From Caulobacterales bacterium (GTDB lineage: Bacteria; Pseudomonadota; Alphaproteobacteria; Caulobacterales; Caulobacteraceae), in contig JAEKKJ010000008.1 in assembly GCA_019510435.1 (NCBI GenBank), positions 186,001 to 250,000 on the forward strand: 64,000 nucleotides of DNA. Reading direction: 5' to 3'. Position 1 is the stretch's first letter, and each line of letters starts with the position of its first letter. Below are positions 34,731-44,075 of this stretch, piece after piece. Both the position numbers and the translations under genes were made by a program. The notes under the pieces were generated by a model. It ran no database searches. It worked only from the letters and a program-made list of their open reading frames with translations, and was not told where the DNA came from.

Positions 34731-35371
34731 GCGGCCGCCCGCCAGTTGCGCAACAGGTGCGCGGTGCGCGCGCCCCCCCCCACAGCCAGGAAGGCGTCCA
34801 GGTCCGCCGGCCGGTCCAGGTCGAACCCCAGGCTCTCGGCGTGGATCACCTTGGCCTCCAGGCCCAGGGTCCGCGCGGCGGCCAGGTGCTTGCCGAAGCT
34901 GCCCGGCCCGAACGCCAGGCGCAGGGGCGTCCCGGCCTCGAACACCAGCGCGCCGGTGCCGCCGTCGGCGCTGGCGGGCGCGACGACGAGGCGGTCCGGG
35001 CCGGCGGCGGCGATCAGGGTGCGGACCTCGGCCGGGTCGAGGCGCGGCAGGTCCCCCGGCAGCAGCATGACCTTGGTGCGTGGGTCGGCCGCCGCGATCC
35101 GCGCCCGCGTCCGGTCGAAGGCCTGGTTGAGGCCGCCCGCGTCCGGCTCCAGCACCACCACGGCCCCGAAGCGGGCGGCGATGCGGGCGAGGGTGGGCGT
35201 GGGCGTGGTGACGTAGATGCGCCGCACACTTGGGCAGCCGAAGAGCGCGGCCAGCATGTCGGCCAGCATGGTCTCCACCAGTGCGTCGCGCTGCGGCGCG
35301 TCCAGGCGGCGGGCGAGGCGCGTCTTGGCCTGCGGGCCGCCGCGGACGGCGATGACCACGTCGGCCTTCAT
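34727..35371 (-). CDS. cofC: Phospholactate/PEP guanylyltransferase of F420 synthesis
   Basis: A 214-residue nucleotidyltransferase of the CofC/FbiD family. It links GMP to phospholactate, PEP or 3-phosphoglycerate to form the activated side chain joined to FO by CofD. Visible motifs are VIAVRGGPQAKTRLARRL at the N terminus, VMLLPGDLPRLDP, and SADGGTGALVFEAGT. The residues deciding which three-carbon substrate is used cannot be read with confidence. Start ATG 35371 overlaps the cofD stop, and its stop overlaps the fbiC start, each by four bases. Confidence 0.9.
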   Translation of the reverse strand: MKADVVIAVRGGPQAKTRLARRLDAPQRDALVETMLADMLAALFGCPSVRRIYVTTPTPTLARIAARFGAVVVLEPDAGGLNQAFDRTRARIAAADPRTKVMLLPGDLPRLDPAEVRTLIAAAGPDRLVVAPASADGGTGALVFEAGTPLRLAFGPGSFGKHLAAARTLGLEAKVIHAESLGFDLDRPADLDAFLAVGGGARTAHLLRNWRAAA

Positions 35372-36339
35372 GAGGCGAGCCTCAGGCGTTGCGGCGGCAG
35401 GCCGTGCGCGAAGGCCAGGGTCTCGCGCGCCAGCCGCATCCGATCCTCGTCGCTGACCATCACCGCGCCGGTGACCAGGGTCGGCAGGCCCAGCACGGTC
35501 AGGGCCTCGGCCTCCTCGCGGTCGGCCTCGTCGACCACCAGGCCGCCCAGCAGGCCGCGGTAGTGGTTCACCACGGCGGTGACGCCGGGGGTCGCGCCCA
35601 GCTCGGTCATCAGCTTGGCCGTCGGGCCCTTGATCGCCCGGCCGCCAACGATGGGCGAGACGGCGACGACGGGGGCGCCGATCGCCGACAGCGCGGCGCG
35701 CACGCCGGGCGCGGCCAGGATCGGATCGATGCTGAGGTAGGGGTTGGAGGGGCAGACGATCACGGCGGCCAGGTCGGGGCGCTCCAGGGCGGCGCGGAAG
35801 CCGGCCGAGGGCTGCGCCGCCGCCGCGCCGTCGAAGCGGATGGCCGTGACCACCGGCCGGCACTGCTCGCCGACGAAGTAGCGCTGGAAGGCAAGCTCGC
35901 CGTCCGGGGTGCGGACGATGGTGCGGACCGGCTCATCGGACATCGGGACGATCGGGTGGGCGATGCCCAGCGCCGAGGCCAGGGCGGCGGTCACCTGTGA
36001 CAGGCTCTCGCCGGCGGCGAGGCGGCGGGTGCGCTCCACATGCATGGCCAGGTCGCGGTCCCCGAGGTTGAACCAGGCCTCGCCGCCCAGGCGCTTCAGC
36101 TGGTCCATGAACTGCCAGCTCTCGCCCGCCAGGCCCCAGCCGCGCTCGCGGTCGGAGAGGCCGGCCAGGGTGTAGGCCACGGTGTCGATGTCGGGCGAGA
36201 CGTGCAGGCCCAGGTGGGTGAAGTCGTCGCCGGTGTTGACCACGATGGTCAGCTCGTCCGGGCCCAGCGCCTGGGCCAGGCCGAAGGCCAGCTTGGCGCC
36301 GCCGACGCCGCCGCACAGGGCCAGGACGTGGCCGCTCAC
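35368..36339 (-). CDS. cofD: 2-phospho-L-lactate (or PEP) transferase of F420 synthesis
   Basis: A 323-residue CofD/FbiA. It transfers the phospho-acid moiety from the GDP-activated donor to FO, forming F420-0 or dehydro-F420-0. Motifs: LALCGGVGGAKLAFGLAQAL, VVNTGDDFTHLGLHVSPDID, NLGDRDLAMHVERT, MSDEPVRTIV and VCPSNPYLSIDPIL. Length is normal for the family. Start is GTG 36339, in the GTGA overlap with the cofE stop. It ends in an ATGA overlap with cofC. Confidence 0.93.
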   Translation of the reverse strand: MSGHVLALCGGVGGAKLAFGLAQALGPDELTIVVNTGDDFTHLGLHVSPDIDTVAYTLAGLSDRERGWGLAGESWQFMDQLKRLGGEAWFNLGDRDLAMHVERTRRLAAGESLSQVTAALASALGIAHPIVPMSDEPVRTIVRTPDGELAFQRYFVGEQCRPVVTAIRFDGAAAAQPSAGFRAALERPDLAAVIVCPSNPYLSIDPILAAPGVRAALSAIGAPVVAVSPIVGGRAIKGPTAKLMTELGATPGVTAVVNHYRGLLGGLVVDEADREEAEALTVLGLPTLVTGAVMVSDEDRMRLARETLAFAHGLPPQRLRLAS

Positions 36340-37748
36340 CGGAAGAGGTCCTTGTCCAGCGGCCGCAGGATCTCGCCGACCCCCTCGGTTTCGTCGGCCT
36401 CGTAGGTGGCGCCCCGGACGATGGCCACGGGCGTGCCCTCGGCCGCCTCGCCGATCACCAGGGACGCGGCCGAGGCGATCTCGTCGGCGACCCCGATCAC
36501 CGTGGCCTGCAGCTCGCGGCCGAACAGGTCGGCCTCGCCCCGCCGGTCGCGCAGCGGCTTCAGTCCTGCGCTGCCGATGGCGTGGCCGGTGGTGCCCATG
36601 CGCCAGGCGCGGCCCAGGCTGTCGGAGACGATCACCGCCAGGCGCACGCCGAACGCGGCTTCCAGCGCCACGCGCAGGCGCCGGGCGCTGGCGTCGGGAT
36701 CCTGCGGCCACAGCAGCACCGACTCGGTCCCGCCGCAGACCACGTTGGAGGCGTCGATGCCGGAGTTGGCCAGGACGTGGCCGGTGCGATGGCGGGTGAT
36801 GATCACGCCGGGCGCGACGCGCATCAGCTCCTGGGCCTCGGTGGCGATCAGCTGGACCACCGCCGGATCCTTCTCGGCGCGGGCGGCGGCCTCGCGCGCT
36901 TCCGCGCCGGGCTCGACCGTGTCGATGCGCACGGCGCGGTCCTCGACCTTGGACACCACCTTCTGGGCCACCACCACCACGTCGCCGGGCTGCAGCGGCT
37001 CGCCGGAGGCGCGGACGGCCTCGGCGATGGCGGACGCCAGGTCCTGGCCGGGCTCGAACAGCGGCAGGCCGGGCAGGGCGCGGATCGAGACGCTGGCCGC
37101 CGCAGGGGCGTCCTTGGGCTTGCCGGTGATCTTCACCCCGGCCTGGGCGATCTTGTAGCGGCGGTTGATCTGGATCAGCAGCGAGGTCATGGCCTCCGCC
37201 GCCGCGGAATTGGCCAGCGGGCCGACGTGCCAGCTTCTGAGCCCCAGCCCCGTCAGCATGGCGCGCACCGCCTCGACCGCCTCGGCGTCGTCGCCGGCGA
37301 CCAGCACATCGGCGTCGATGGCGGCGCCGGAGCCCAGCTTCTCGGCGCCGATGGTCTGCAGGGCCGAGACCACCTTCACGTCCGGGCCCAGCGCCTGGGC
37401 GGCCTCGACCGCGGCACAGCCGGCGGCGGGCAGTTGCACCGTGCCCACCTTCGGCGGCTTCAGCGGCACGGTGGTGTCGACCACGATCTTGCCCTGAACG
37501 GCGGGATGGATCTGGGCCAGGGTGTCGGCATGGGCCGCGTAGGGCACGGTCAGGACAACGATCTCACCGTGGCCCGCCGCCTCGGCGATGCCGGCGCCGT
37601 GGACGTCGCCCGAGAGCGTGGCGGCGAAGGCTTGGGCCTTGGCGGCGTCGCGCGAGCCGACCCAGACCTTGTGGCCGGCGGACGCCAGCCGCCCGGCCAG
37701 GGCCGCCCCGAGCGCCCCGGTCCCGCCGATGATCGCAAAGCTGGTCAC
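36336..37748 (-). CDS. Fusion of NADPH-dependent F420 reductase (NpdG-like) and F420:glutamate ligase (CofE)
   Basis: A 470-residue two-domain protein. Residues 1-225 form an NpdG-type Rossmann domain (FAIIGGTGALGAALAGRLAS, VWVGSRDAAKA, VVDTTVPLKPP), predicted to pass hydride between NADPH and F420. Residues 240-470 form CofE, which adds glutamates to F420-0 with GTP: GDVVVVAQKVVSKVEDRAV, APGVIITRHRTGHVLANSGI, VIVSDSLGRAWRMGTTGHAI. The FMN/nitroreductase domain present in mycobacterial FbiB is absent. Start is GTG 37748 with GGGAG upstream; a 30-residue longer frame is not supported. It is the first gene of the operon, divergent from the DUF35-thiolase operon. Confidence 0.88.
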   Translation of the reverse strand: MTSFAIIGGTGALGAALAGRLASAGHKVWVGSRDAAKAQAFAATLSGDVHGAGIAEAAGHGEIVVLTVPYAAHADTLAQIHPAVQGKIVVDTTVPLKPPKVGTVQLPAAGCAAVEAAQALGPDVKVVSALQTIGAEKLGSGAAIDADVLVAGDDAEAVEAVRAMLTGLGLRSWHVGPLANSAAAEAMTSLLIQINRRYKIAQAGVKITGKPKDAPAAASVSIRALPGLPLFEPGQDLASAIAEAVRASGEPLQPGDVVVVAQKVVSKVEDRAVRIDTVEPGAEAREAAARAEKDPAVVQLIATEAQELMRVAPGVIITRHRTGHVLANSGIDASNVVCGGTESVLLWPQDPDASARRLRVALEAAFGVRLAVIVSDSLGRAWRMGTTGHAIGSAGLKPLRDRRGEADLFGRELQATVIGVADEIASAASLVIGEAAEGTPVAIVRGATYEADETEGVGEILRPLDKDLFR

Positions 37749-37829
37749 GCGCCGCTCCCTGCTGGCGCCTGGGCGCCGATGGAAGGCTAGCAGGCCGCCA
37801 GGGCCCTCCGTCCTCCCAATTTCTTGTTC

Positions 37830-37869
37830 TTGTCGCAAAGACTATAGACTCTCATAATCATCATGATCA
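37830..37869 (+). promoter_or_regulatory. Promoter plus operator before the DUF35-thiolase operon
   Basis: TTGTCG (37830-37835), a 17-base spacer and CATAAT (37853-37858) form a plausible promoter. The operator TCATAATCATCAT (37852-37864) covers the -10 and matches the shared 13-mer TGATNATCATCAT at all but one position. It continues into ATCATGAT (37860-37867). Confidence 0.65.
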
Positions 37870-37910
37870 ATATCGCAAAAAACAAGCAAGAGAGACGGAG
37901 AGGAGCGCGC

Positions 37911-38321
37911 ATGGGCTTGGCCCCGATCGCCGAAGGCCTGTTCGAGGTGGTGGGCGACACGCCGCACCTGATCGGCGGACGACGCAAGAGCGATGGCCGG
38001 ATGGTCTTCCCGCTGCCCACCGGGCCGGAAGCGGCCAACTTCGACGCCGTGCGGCTGGCGCCGGAGGGCAAGCTCTGGTCCTTCACGGTGCAGCGCTTCC
38101 GGCCGAAGTCGCCGCCCTACGCCGGCGTCGAGAGCGAGGCTGACTTCAAGCCCTACGCCCTGGGCTATGTCGAGCTGCCCGGCCAGGTGATCGTCGAGAG
38201 CCGCATCGAGACCGACGACTTTGCCGCCCTGAAGATCGGCGCGCCCATGCGGCTGAAGCTGGTCCCGTTCAAGAAGACCGACGGCGAGGCCCTGTCCTAC
38301 GCCTTCGCGCCCGCGGCCTAG
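37911..38321 (+). CDS. DUF35 OB-fold protein without zinc ribbon
   Basis: A 136-residue protein with the DUF35 OB-fold pattern: WSFTVQRFRPKSPPYAG, then YALGYVELPGQVIVESRIE and MRLKLVPFKKTDGEALSYAF. The N-terminal zinc-ribbon cysteines usual in DUF35 partners are missing; the protein has no cysteine. Start is ATG 37911, preceded by GAGAGGAG. The in-frame ATG at 37863 lies inside the operator and is rejected. DUF35 proteins pair with thiolase-superfamily subunits, and the thiolase-like gene begins 11 bp downstream. Confidence 0.8.
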   Translation: MGLAPIAEGLFEVVGDTPHLIGGRRKSDGRMVFPLPTGPEAANFDAVRLAPEGKLWSFTVQRFRPKSPPYAGVESEADFKPYALGYVELPGQVIVESRIETDDFAALKIGAPMRLKLVPFKKTDGEALSYAFAPAA

Positions 38322-38332
38322 AGGAGAGCGCC

Positions 38333-39475
38333 ATGACCGACGTCCACATCGTAGGCGCAGGCATCCACGCCTTCGGCCGCCACGACGACAAGAGCGGCCT
38401 GGATCAAGGCGTCCATGCCGTGCGCGAGGCCCTGGCCGACACCGGGGTCGACTGGAGCGACCTGCAGTTCGGTTTCGGCGCCTCCGAGGCGGCCGGCAAC
38501 GCCGACGCGGTGCTGCCGCGGCTGGGCCTGACCGGCATGCAGTTCATCAACGTCAAGAACGGCTGCGCGGCCGGCGGCTCGGCGCTGCTGTCAGGCTACT
38601 GGGCGATCAAGTCCGGCGAGTTCGACCTGGGCATCGTGGTGGGCTTCGACAAGCACCCGCGCGGCGCCTTCAACCCGAAGCCTTCCGACTCCGGCCTGCC
38701 GGACTGGTACGGCGACATCGGCCTGATGCTGACCACCCAGTTCTTCGGCAACAAGATCAACCGCTACATGGGCCTGCACGGCATCAGCGCCACCACGCTG
38801 GGCCGGGTCGCGGAGAAGGCGTTCGAGAACGGCCTGCGCGCCCCCCACGCCTGGCGGCGCGAGGCCCTGGGCCTCAACGCGATCATGAACTCGCGGATGA
38901 TCTCCGATCCGCTGACCCAGTACATGTTCTGCTCGCCGGCCGAGGGCGGCGCGGCGCTGATCCTGGCGTCGGACCGCAAGATGCGCGAGCTGGGCCTCAA
39001 GGGTCCCAAGCTGCGCGGCGCGGCCGTGCGGACGCGGCTGACCGGCTCCTTCGAGGTGTTCGCGCCCTCGCTGGACGTGGAGCGCAGCCCCTCGCCGACC
39101 GAGCTGGCCTCAAAGGCCTGCTACGAGATGGCCGGCGTCGGCCCGTCTGACATCGACGTGGCGCAGCTGCAGGACACCGAGAGCGGCGCCGAGATCATGC
39201 ACATGGCCGAGAATGGCTTCTGCCAGGACGGCGAGCAGGAGCGGATGCTGGCCGAGGGCGAGACCAAGCTCGGCGGCAAGCTGCCGGTCAACACCGACGG
39301 CGGCTGCCTGGCCTGCGGGGAGCCGATCGGCGCCTCGGGCCTGCGCCAGGTCTACGAGAACGTCCAGCAGCTGCGCGGCCGCGCCGACGCCCGCCAGGTG
39401 GAGGGCGCCAAGCTCGGCTACAGCCAGGTCTACGGCGCCCCGGGCCTCTCGGCCTGCGTGATCCTCGAAGCCTGA
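38333..39475 (+). CDS. Thiolase-superfamily protein, probable DUF35-dependent acyl-CoA retro-aldolase
   Basis: A 380-residue SCP2/lipid-transfer type thiolase homologue. Cys78 (VKNGCAAGGSALL) matches the nucleophile position. The usual catalytic GHPxGASG motif, however, reads GEPIGASG, with Glu330 in place of histidine. The last motif is GAPGLSACVI rather than CxGGG. In the steroid-degrading Ltp2-ChsH2 complex a thiolase fold with a DUF35 partner acts as an aldolase, so this pair may cleave a beta-hydroxyacyl-CoA. GAGGAGA-like RBS precedes the ATG. It is the second gene in a DUF35-thiolase-ACAD-ACAD operon. Confidence 0.8.
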   Translation: MTDVHIVGAGIHAFGRHDDKSGLDQGVHAVREALADTGVDWSDLQFGFGASEAAGNADAVLPRLGLTGMQFINVKNGCAAGGSALLSGYWAIKSGEFDLGIVVGFDKHPRGAFNPKPSDSGLPDWYGDIGLMLTTQFFGNKINRYMGLHGISATTLGRVAEKAFENGLRAPHAWRREALGLNAIMNSRMISDPLTQYMFCSPAEGGAALILASDRKMRELGLKGPKLRGAAVRTRLTGSFEVFAPSLDVERSPSPTELASKACYEMAGVGPSDIDVAQLQDTESGAEIMHMAENGFCQDGEQERMLAEGETKLGGKLPVNTDGGCLACGEPIGASGLRQVYENVQQLRGRADARQVEGAKLGYSQVYGAPGLSACVILEA

Positions 39476-39517
39476 TCATCACCACACACCGACAAGTCGC
39501 CTGGGGAGGGCGCAGCC

Positions 39518-40785
<1,268 letters not shown>

Positions 40786-40789
<4 letters not shown>

Positions 40790-41997
40790 GCGGGGCGGCG
40801 GCGATGAGCGGCGAACTCGATCCCGGCCTGGCCGCCTTCCGCGACGAGGTTCGCGACTTCCTGGACACCGCGCTGACGCCGGAGATCCGGGCCTGGACCG
40901 CGCGCCAGGCCGGGGTCTTCTCCGAAGGCGAGCTGTGCCGGCTCTGGCACAGGGTGCTCTACGAGAAGGGCTGGGTCGCGCCTTCGTGGCCGGTCGAGCA
41001 CGGCGGCCCCGGCTGGTCGCCGATGCAGAAGTTCATCTTCGCCGACGAATGCGCCAAGGCCGGGGCGCCGAAGCTGCCGGCCATGGCCCTGCAGATGTGC
41101 GGCCCGGTGCTGATGCGCTACGGCACGCCGGAGCAGAAGGCGTTCTTCCTGCCGCGCATGCTGTCGGGCGAGCACTACTGGTGCCAGGGCTATTCGGAGC
41201 CGCAGTCGGGCTCGGACCTGGCCTCGCTGCAGATGCGCGCGGTGCGGGACGGTGACGACTATGTGGTCACCGGCTCGAAGATCTGGACCACCCACGCCCA
41301 GTACGCCAACTGGATGTTCCTGCTGGTCCGCACGGCGACCGACGGCAAGCCGCAGGCGGGGATCACCTTCCTGCTGACGCCGATGGACGTGAAGGGCCTG
41401 TCGGTCCGGCCGATCATCTCGATCTCCGGCGAGCACGAGGTGAACCAGGTCTTCTTCGACGACGTGCGCATCCCGGTGACCAACCGCGTGGGCGAGGAGC
41501 ACCAGGGCTGGACCGTGGCCAAGGCGCTGCTCGAGTTCGAGCGGGGCGGCGGCGCCTCGGCCAGCGACCTCAAGGCCCAGCTGGCGACCGCGCGCTCCAT
41601 CGCCCGGGCCGAGGGCTGGTGGGACGAGGACATGGCGTTCCGCCGACGCTGGTCGGAGCTGGAGATCGAGCTCGAGGCCCTGGATGTGGCCGAGCGCCAG
41701 ACCGCCGCCGCGCTGATGGCCGGCCAGCGGGTCGGCGACGCGGTGGCCTCGCAGCTGAAGATGACCGTCTCGACGCTGCTGCAACGGATCACCGAGCTCA
41801 CCATGGGCGCCCTGGGCGGCTATGGCGCCGCCGACCAGCGCGACGCCCTGGGCATGGGCGCCAACGTTCCGCCGGTGGGCCCGGCCTATGCGCTCACGCC
41901 CACCGCCAAGTTCCTGAACAGCCGAGCGGCCACGATCTACGGCGGCTCCAACGAGGTGCAGCACAATATCCTGGCGCGGATCCTTCTCGGCGCCTGA
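40786..41997 (+). CDS. Acyl-CoA dehydrogenase
   Basis: A 403-residue acyl-CoA dehydrogenase. FAD motifs are [18 protein letters not shown] and [20 protein letters not shown]. The C-terminal end is [21 protein letters not shown], typical of the family. It resembles the 18118 enzyme in its N-terminal half (WCQGYSEP and [12 protein letters not shown]). Start ATG 40786 overlaps the previous stop; an alternative ATG at 40804 is possible. It is the last gene of the first regulon operon; the next gene starts after a new promoter. Confidence 0.9.
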
Positions 41998-42005
41998 CTC
42001 TCCGA

Positions 42006-42035
42006 TTGACTATGATGATAATCATCATCATGATC
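42006..42035 (+). promoter_or_regulatory. Promoter plus palindromic operator before the amidohydrolase operon
   Basis: TTGACT (42006-42011), 17 bases, CATGAT (42029-42034). The spacer is almost wholly a perfect dyad ATGATGAT-A-ATCATCAT (42012-42028), so binding there would block RNA polymerase. It contains the shared 13-mer TGATAATCATCAT at 42016-42028, and a second palindrome ATCATGAT at 42027-42034. Confidence 0.78.
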
Positions 42036-42085
42036 TCTGTCGAACCCCAGAACGCGACCAGGCTAAAACAGCCGGGAGGAAACAC

Positions 42086-43261
42086 GTGAACGCGATCGTC
42101 AAGGAATTCAAAGTCATCGACTCCGACACCCACGTGATCGAGCCTTACGATCTGTGGACCACCCGGACGCCGAAGAAGTACGCCGAGCAGGTCCCGCAGG
42201 TGCGCTGGGACCCCAACATGAACGAAGACGCCTGGTATTTTAACGGTGAGCGCACCGGCGCCGCCGCGGGCGCGGCCATGGCCGGCTGGCACGAGTATCC
42301 GCCCAAGCGGCCCCAGAAGCTGGAGATGGTCGACCCGTCCCTCTACCAGAACACCGCCCGTCTGAAGAAGATGGACGAGTACGGCATCTACGCCCAGATC
42401 CTCTATCCCAACGTCGCGGGCTTCGGCGCCGGCCGGTTCCTGGGTCTCGGCGACAAGGAACTGATGCTGATCTGCGTCCAGGCCTACAACAACTGGCTCA
42501 CCGAGTGGGCCAGCGCCGATCCCAAGCGCCTCGTCGCCCAGTGCGCCCTGCCGTTCTGGGACCTGGACGCCACCATCCCGGAAATGCAGCGCTGTGCGCA
42601 GCTGGGCCACAAGGGCGTGATCTTCTGCGCCGAGCCCGAGACCTTCGGCCTGCCGAAGCTGACCGACCCCCACTGGGACCGGCTGTGGGCCGCGGCCCAG
42701 GAGCTGGGCATGCCGATCAACTTCCACGTCGGCGCCGGGGACATGTGGTACTTCGACATGATGCACCCCTCGGTGAAGCCGCACGCGGCCTTCGCCTCCA
42801 TGGGCGCCCTGTTCTCGCTGGACCTGGCCCAGACCATCGCCCAGCTGACCTGCGGCGGCATCTGCCACCGCTTCCCGAACCTGAACTTCGTGGTCGTCGA
42901 GAGCGGCGTGGGCTGGATCCCGTACCAACTGGCCAGCCTGGACTACCAGTGGCTGAATTGCGGGGCCCACAAGGAGAACCCCGAGTACAAGCTGCTGCCC
43001 AGCGAGTTCTTCAAGCGCCAGATCTACGGCTCGTTCTGGTTCGAGAAGAAGACCCTGAAGCCGACCATCGACATCATCGGCTCCGACAACATCCTCTACG
43101 AAACCGACTTCCCGCACCCGACCAGCATGAGCCCCGGCCCGGCTACCTCGGCCACCTTCCCGGCGCTCTACATGGAAGAGGCCTTCGAAGGCGTGGCGCG
43201 GTCGGACGTGCAGAAGATCGTCCACGACAACGCGGCGCGCATCTATCACCTGAACGACTAA
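42086..43261 (+). CDS. Amidohydrolase family protein (ACMSD/amidohydrolase-2 type)
   Basis: A 391-residue TIM-barrel hydrolase/decarboxylase. The N-terminal metal motif is degenerate (DSDTHVIEPYDLW, Asp-x-His). Barrel residues include His in NFHVGAG and the C-terminal Asp in YETDFPHPTSM. The family includes decarboxylases and hydrolases that act on ring-opened carboxylates. GTG 42086 is preceded by GGGAGGAAAC. It opens the operon of amidohydrolase, SDR, kinase and MDR enzymes under its own regulated promoter. Confidence 0.88.
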   Translation: MNAIVKEFKVIDSDTHVIEPYDLWTTRTPKKYAEQVPQVRWDPNMNEDAWYFNGERTGAAAGAAMAGWHEYPPKRPQKLEMVDPSLYQNTARLKKMDEYGIYAQILYPNVAGFGAGRFLGLGDKELMLICVQAYNNWLTEWASADPKRLVAQCALPFWDLDATIPEMQRCAQLGHKGVIFCAEPETFGLPKLTDPHWDRLWAAAQELGMPINFHVGAGDMWYFDMMHPSVKPHAAFASMGALFSLDLAQTIAQLTCGGICHRFPNLNFVVVESGVGWIPYQLASLDYQWLNCGAHKENPEYKLLPSEFFKRQIYGSFWFEKKTLKPTIDIIGSDNILYETDFPHPTSMSPGPATSATFPALYMEEAFEGVARSDVQKIVHDNAARIYHLND

Positions 43262-43331
43262 CTGACCTCCCAACTGACGGTCGGGCGCCAGCGGTGTCCG
43301 GCCGTTCTTTCAACTGCGCGGGGAGCGACAG

Positions 43332-44075
43332 GTGAGCGACTATTTCGACATGACCGGCAAGGTCGTCCTGGTGACGGGCGGCAGCCGCGGGCTGGGCTAT
43401 GAGATGGTCAAGGCGTTCGCCGCCAGCGGCGCCGACGTGATCATCGCCAGCCGCAAGATCGAGCCATGCGAGGCGGTGGCCGAGGAGGTCCGCGCCATGG
43501 GCCGCAAGGCTCTGCCGGTGGCCTGCCACGTGGGCCAGTGGGACGCGATTCCCGGCCTGGTCGACGCCGCCTACGAGGCCTTCGGCAAGGTGGACGTGCT
43601 GGTCAACAACGCCGGCATCGCGCCCACCGCGCCCCGCTCGTCGGAGGTCACCGAGGACCTGTTCGACAAGACCGTGGGCGTCAACTTCAAGGGCCCGTTC
43701 CGGCTCTCGGCCCTGGTCGGCGAGCGGATGTACGAGGCCGGCTCCGGCGCGATCATCAACGTCTCGAGCACGGCCGCCATCGCGCCCAGCAAGACCTATC
43801 CGGTCTATGCCGGCGCCAAGGCGGCGCTGAACATCATGACCCAGGACCACGCCATGGAGTTCGGCCCCAAGGTGCGGGTCAACTGCATCATGTGCGGCCC
43901 GTTCTGGACCGACATCGCCAAGTCCTGGCGCGAGGCGGCCGACAAGAACTCCCCCGCCGCCATCAAGCGGATCGGCCGGCCGGAGGAGATCGCCACCACC
44001 GCGCTCTACCTGGCCAGCGACCGCTCCAGCTTCACCACCGGCGCCATCATCCGCCTGGACGGGCTGGTCCCATGA
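43332..44075 (+). CDS. Short-chain dehydrogenase/reductase
   Basis: A 247-residue classical SDR. Motifs: LVTGGSRGLGYEM for NAD(P) binding, NNAGIAPT, Ser in NVSSTAAI and YAGAKAAL with catalytic Tyr and Lys. The residues following the second strand (ASRKIEPCEA) suggest NADP. Probably oxidises or reduces a hydroxy/keto group of a CoA thioester. GTG 43332 lies nine bases after GGGAG. The stop overlaps the phosphotransferase start in ATGA. Confidence 0.9.
   Translation: MSDYFDMTGKVVLVTGGSRGLGYEMVKAFAASGADVIIASRKIEPCEAVAEEVRAMGRKALPVACHVGQWDAIPGLVDAAYEAFGKVDVLVNNAGIAPTAPRSSEVTEDLFDKTVGVNFKGPFRLSALVGERMYEAGSGAIINVSSTAAIAPSKTYPVYAGAKAALNIMTQDHAMEFGPKVRVNCIMCGPFWTDIAKSWREAADKNSPAAIKRIGRPEEIATTALYLASDRSSFTTGAIIRLDGLVP

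Noticed and set aside
32436..35216. 926-codon open frame on the plus strand
   Set aside because: It runs antisense to fbiC and cofC, whose domains are unmistakable. Its product is low-complexity Gly/Arg/Ala/Gln-rich, as expected from the antisense of GC-rich genes.
37863..37911. ATG at 37863 as the start of the first DUF35 gene
   Set aside because: It lies within the operator and just after the -10 element with no RBS. ATG 37911 has GAGAGGAG upstream.
38333..39475. Plain acetyl-CoA acetyltransferase annotation
   Set aside because: The histidine motif is GEPIGASG and a DUF35 partner is adjacent, so classical thiolase chemistry is doubtful.
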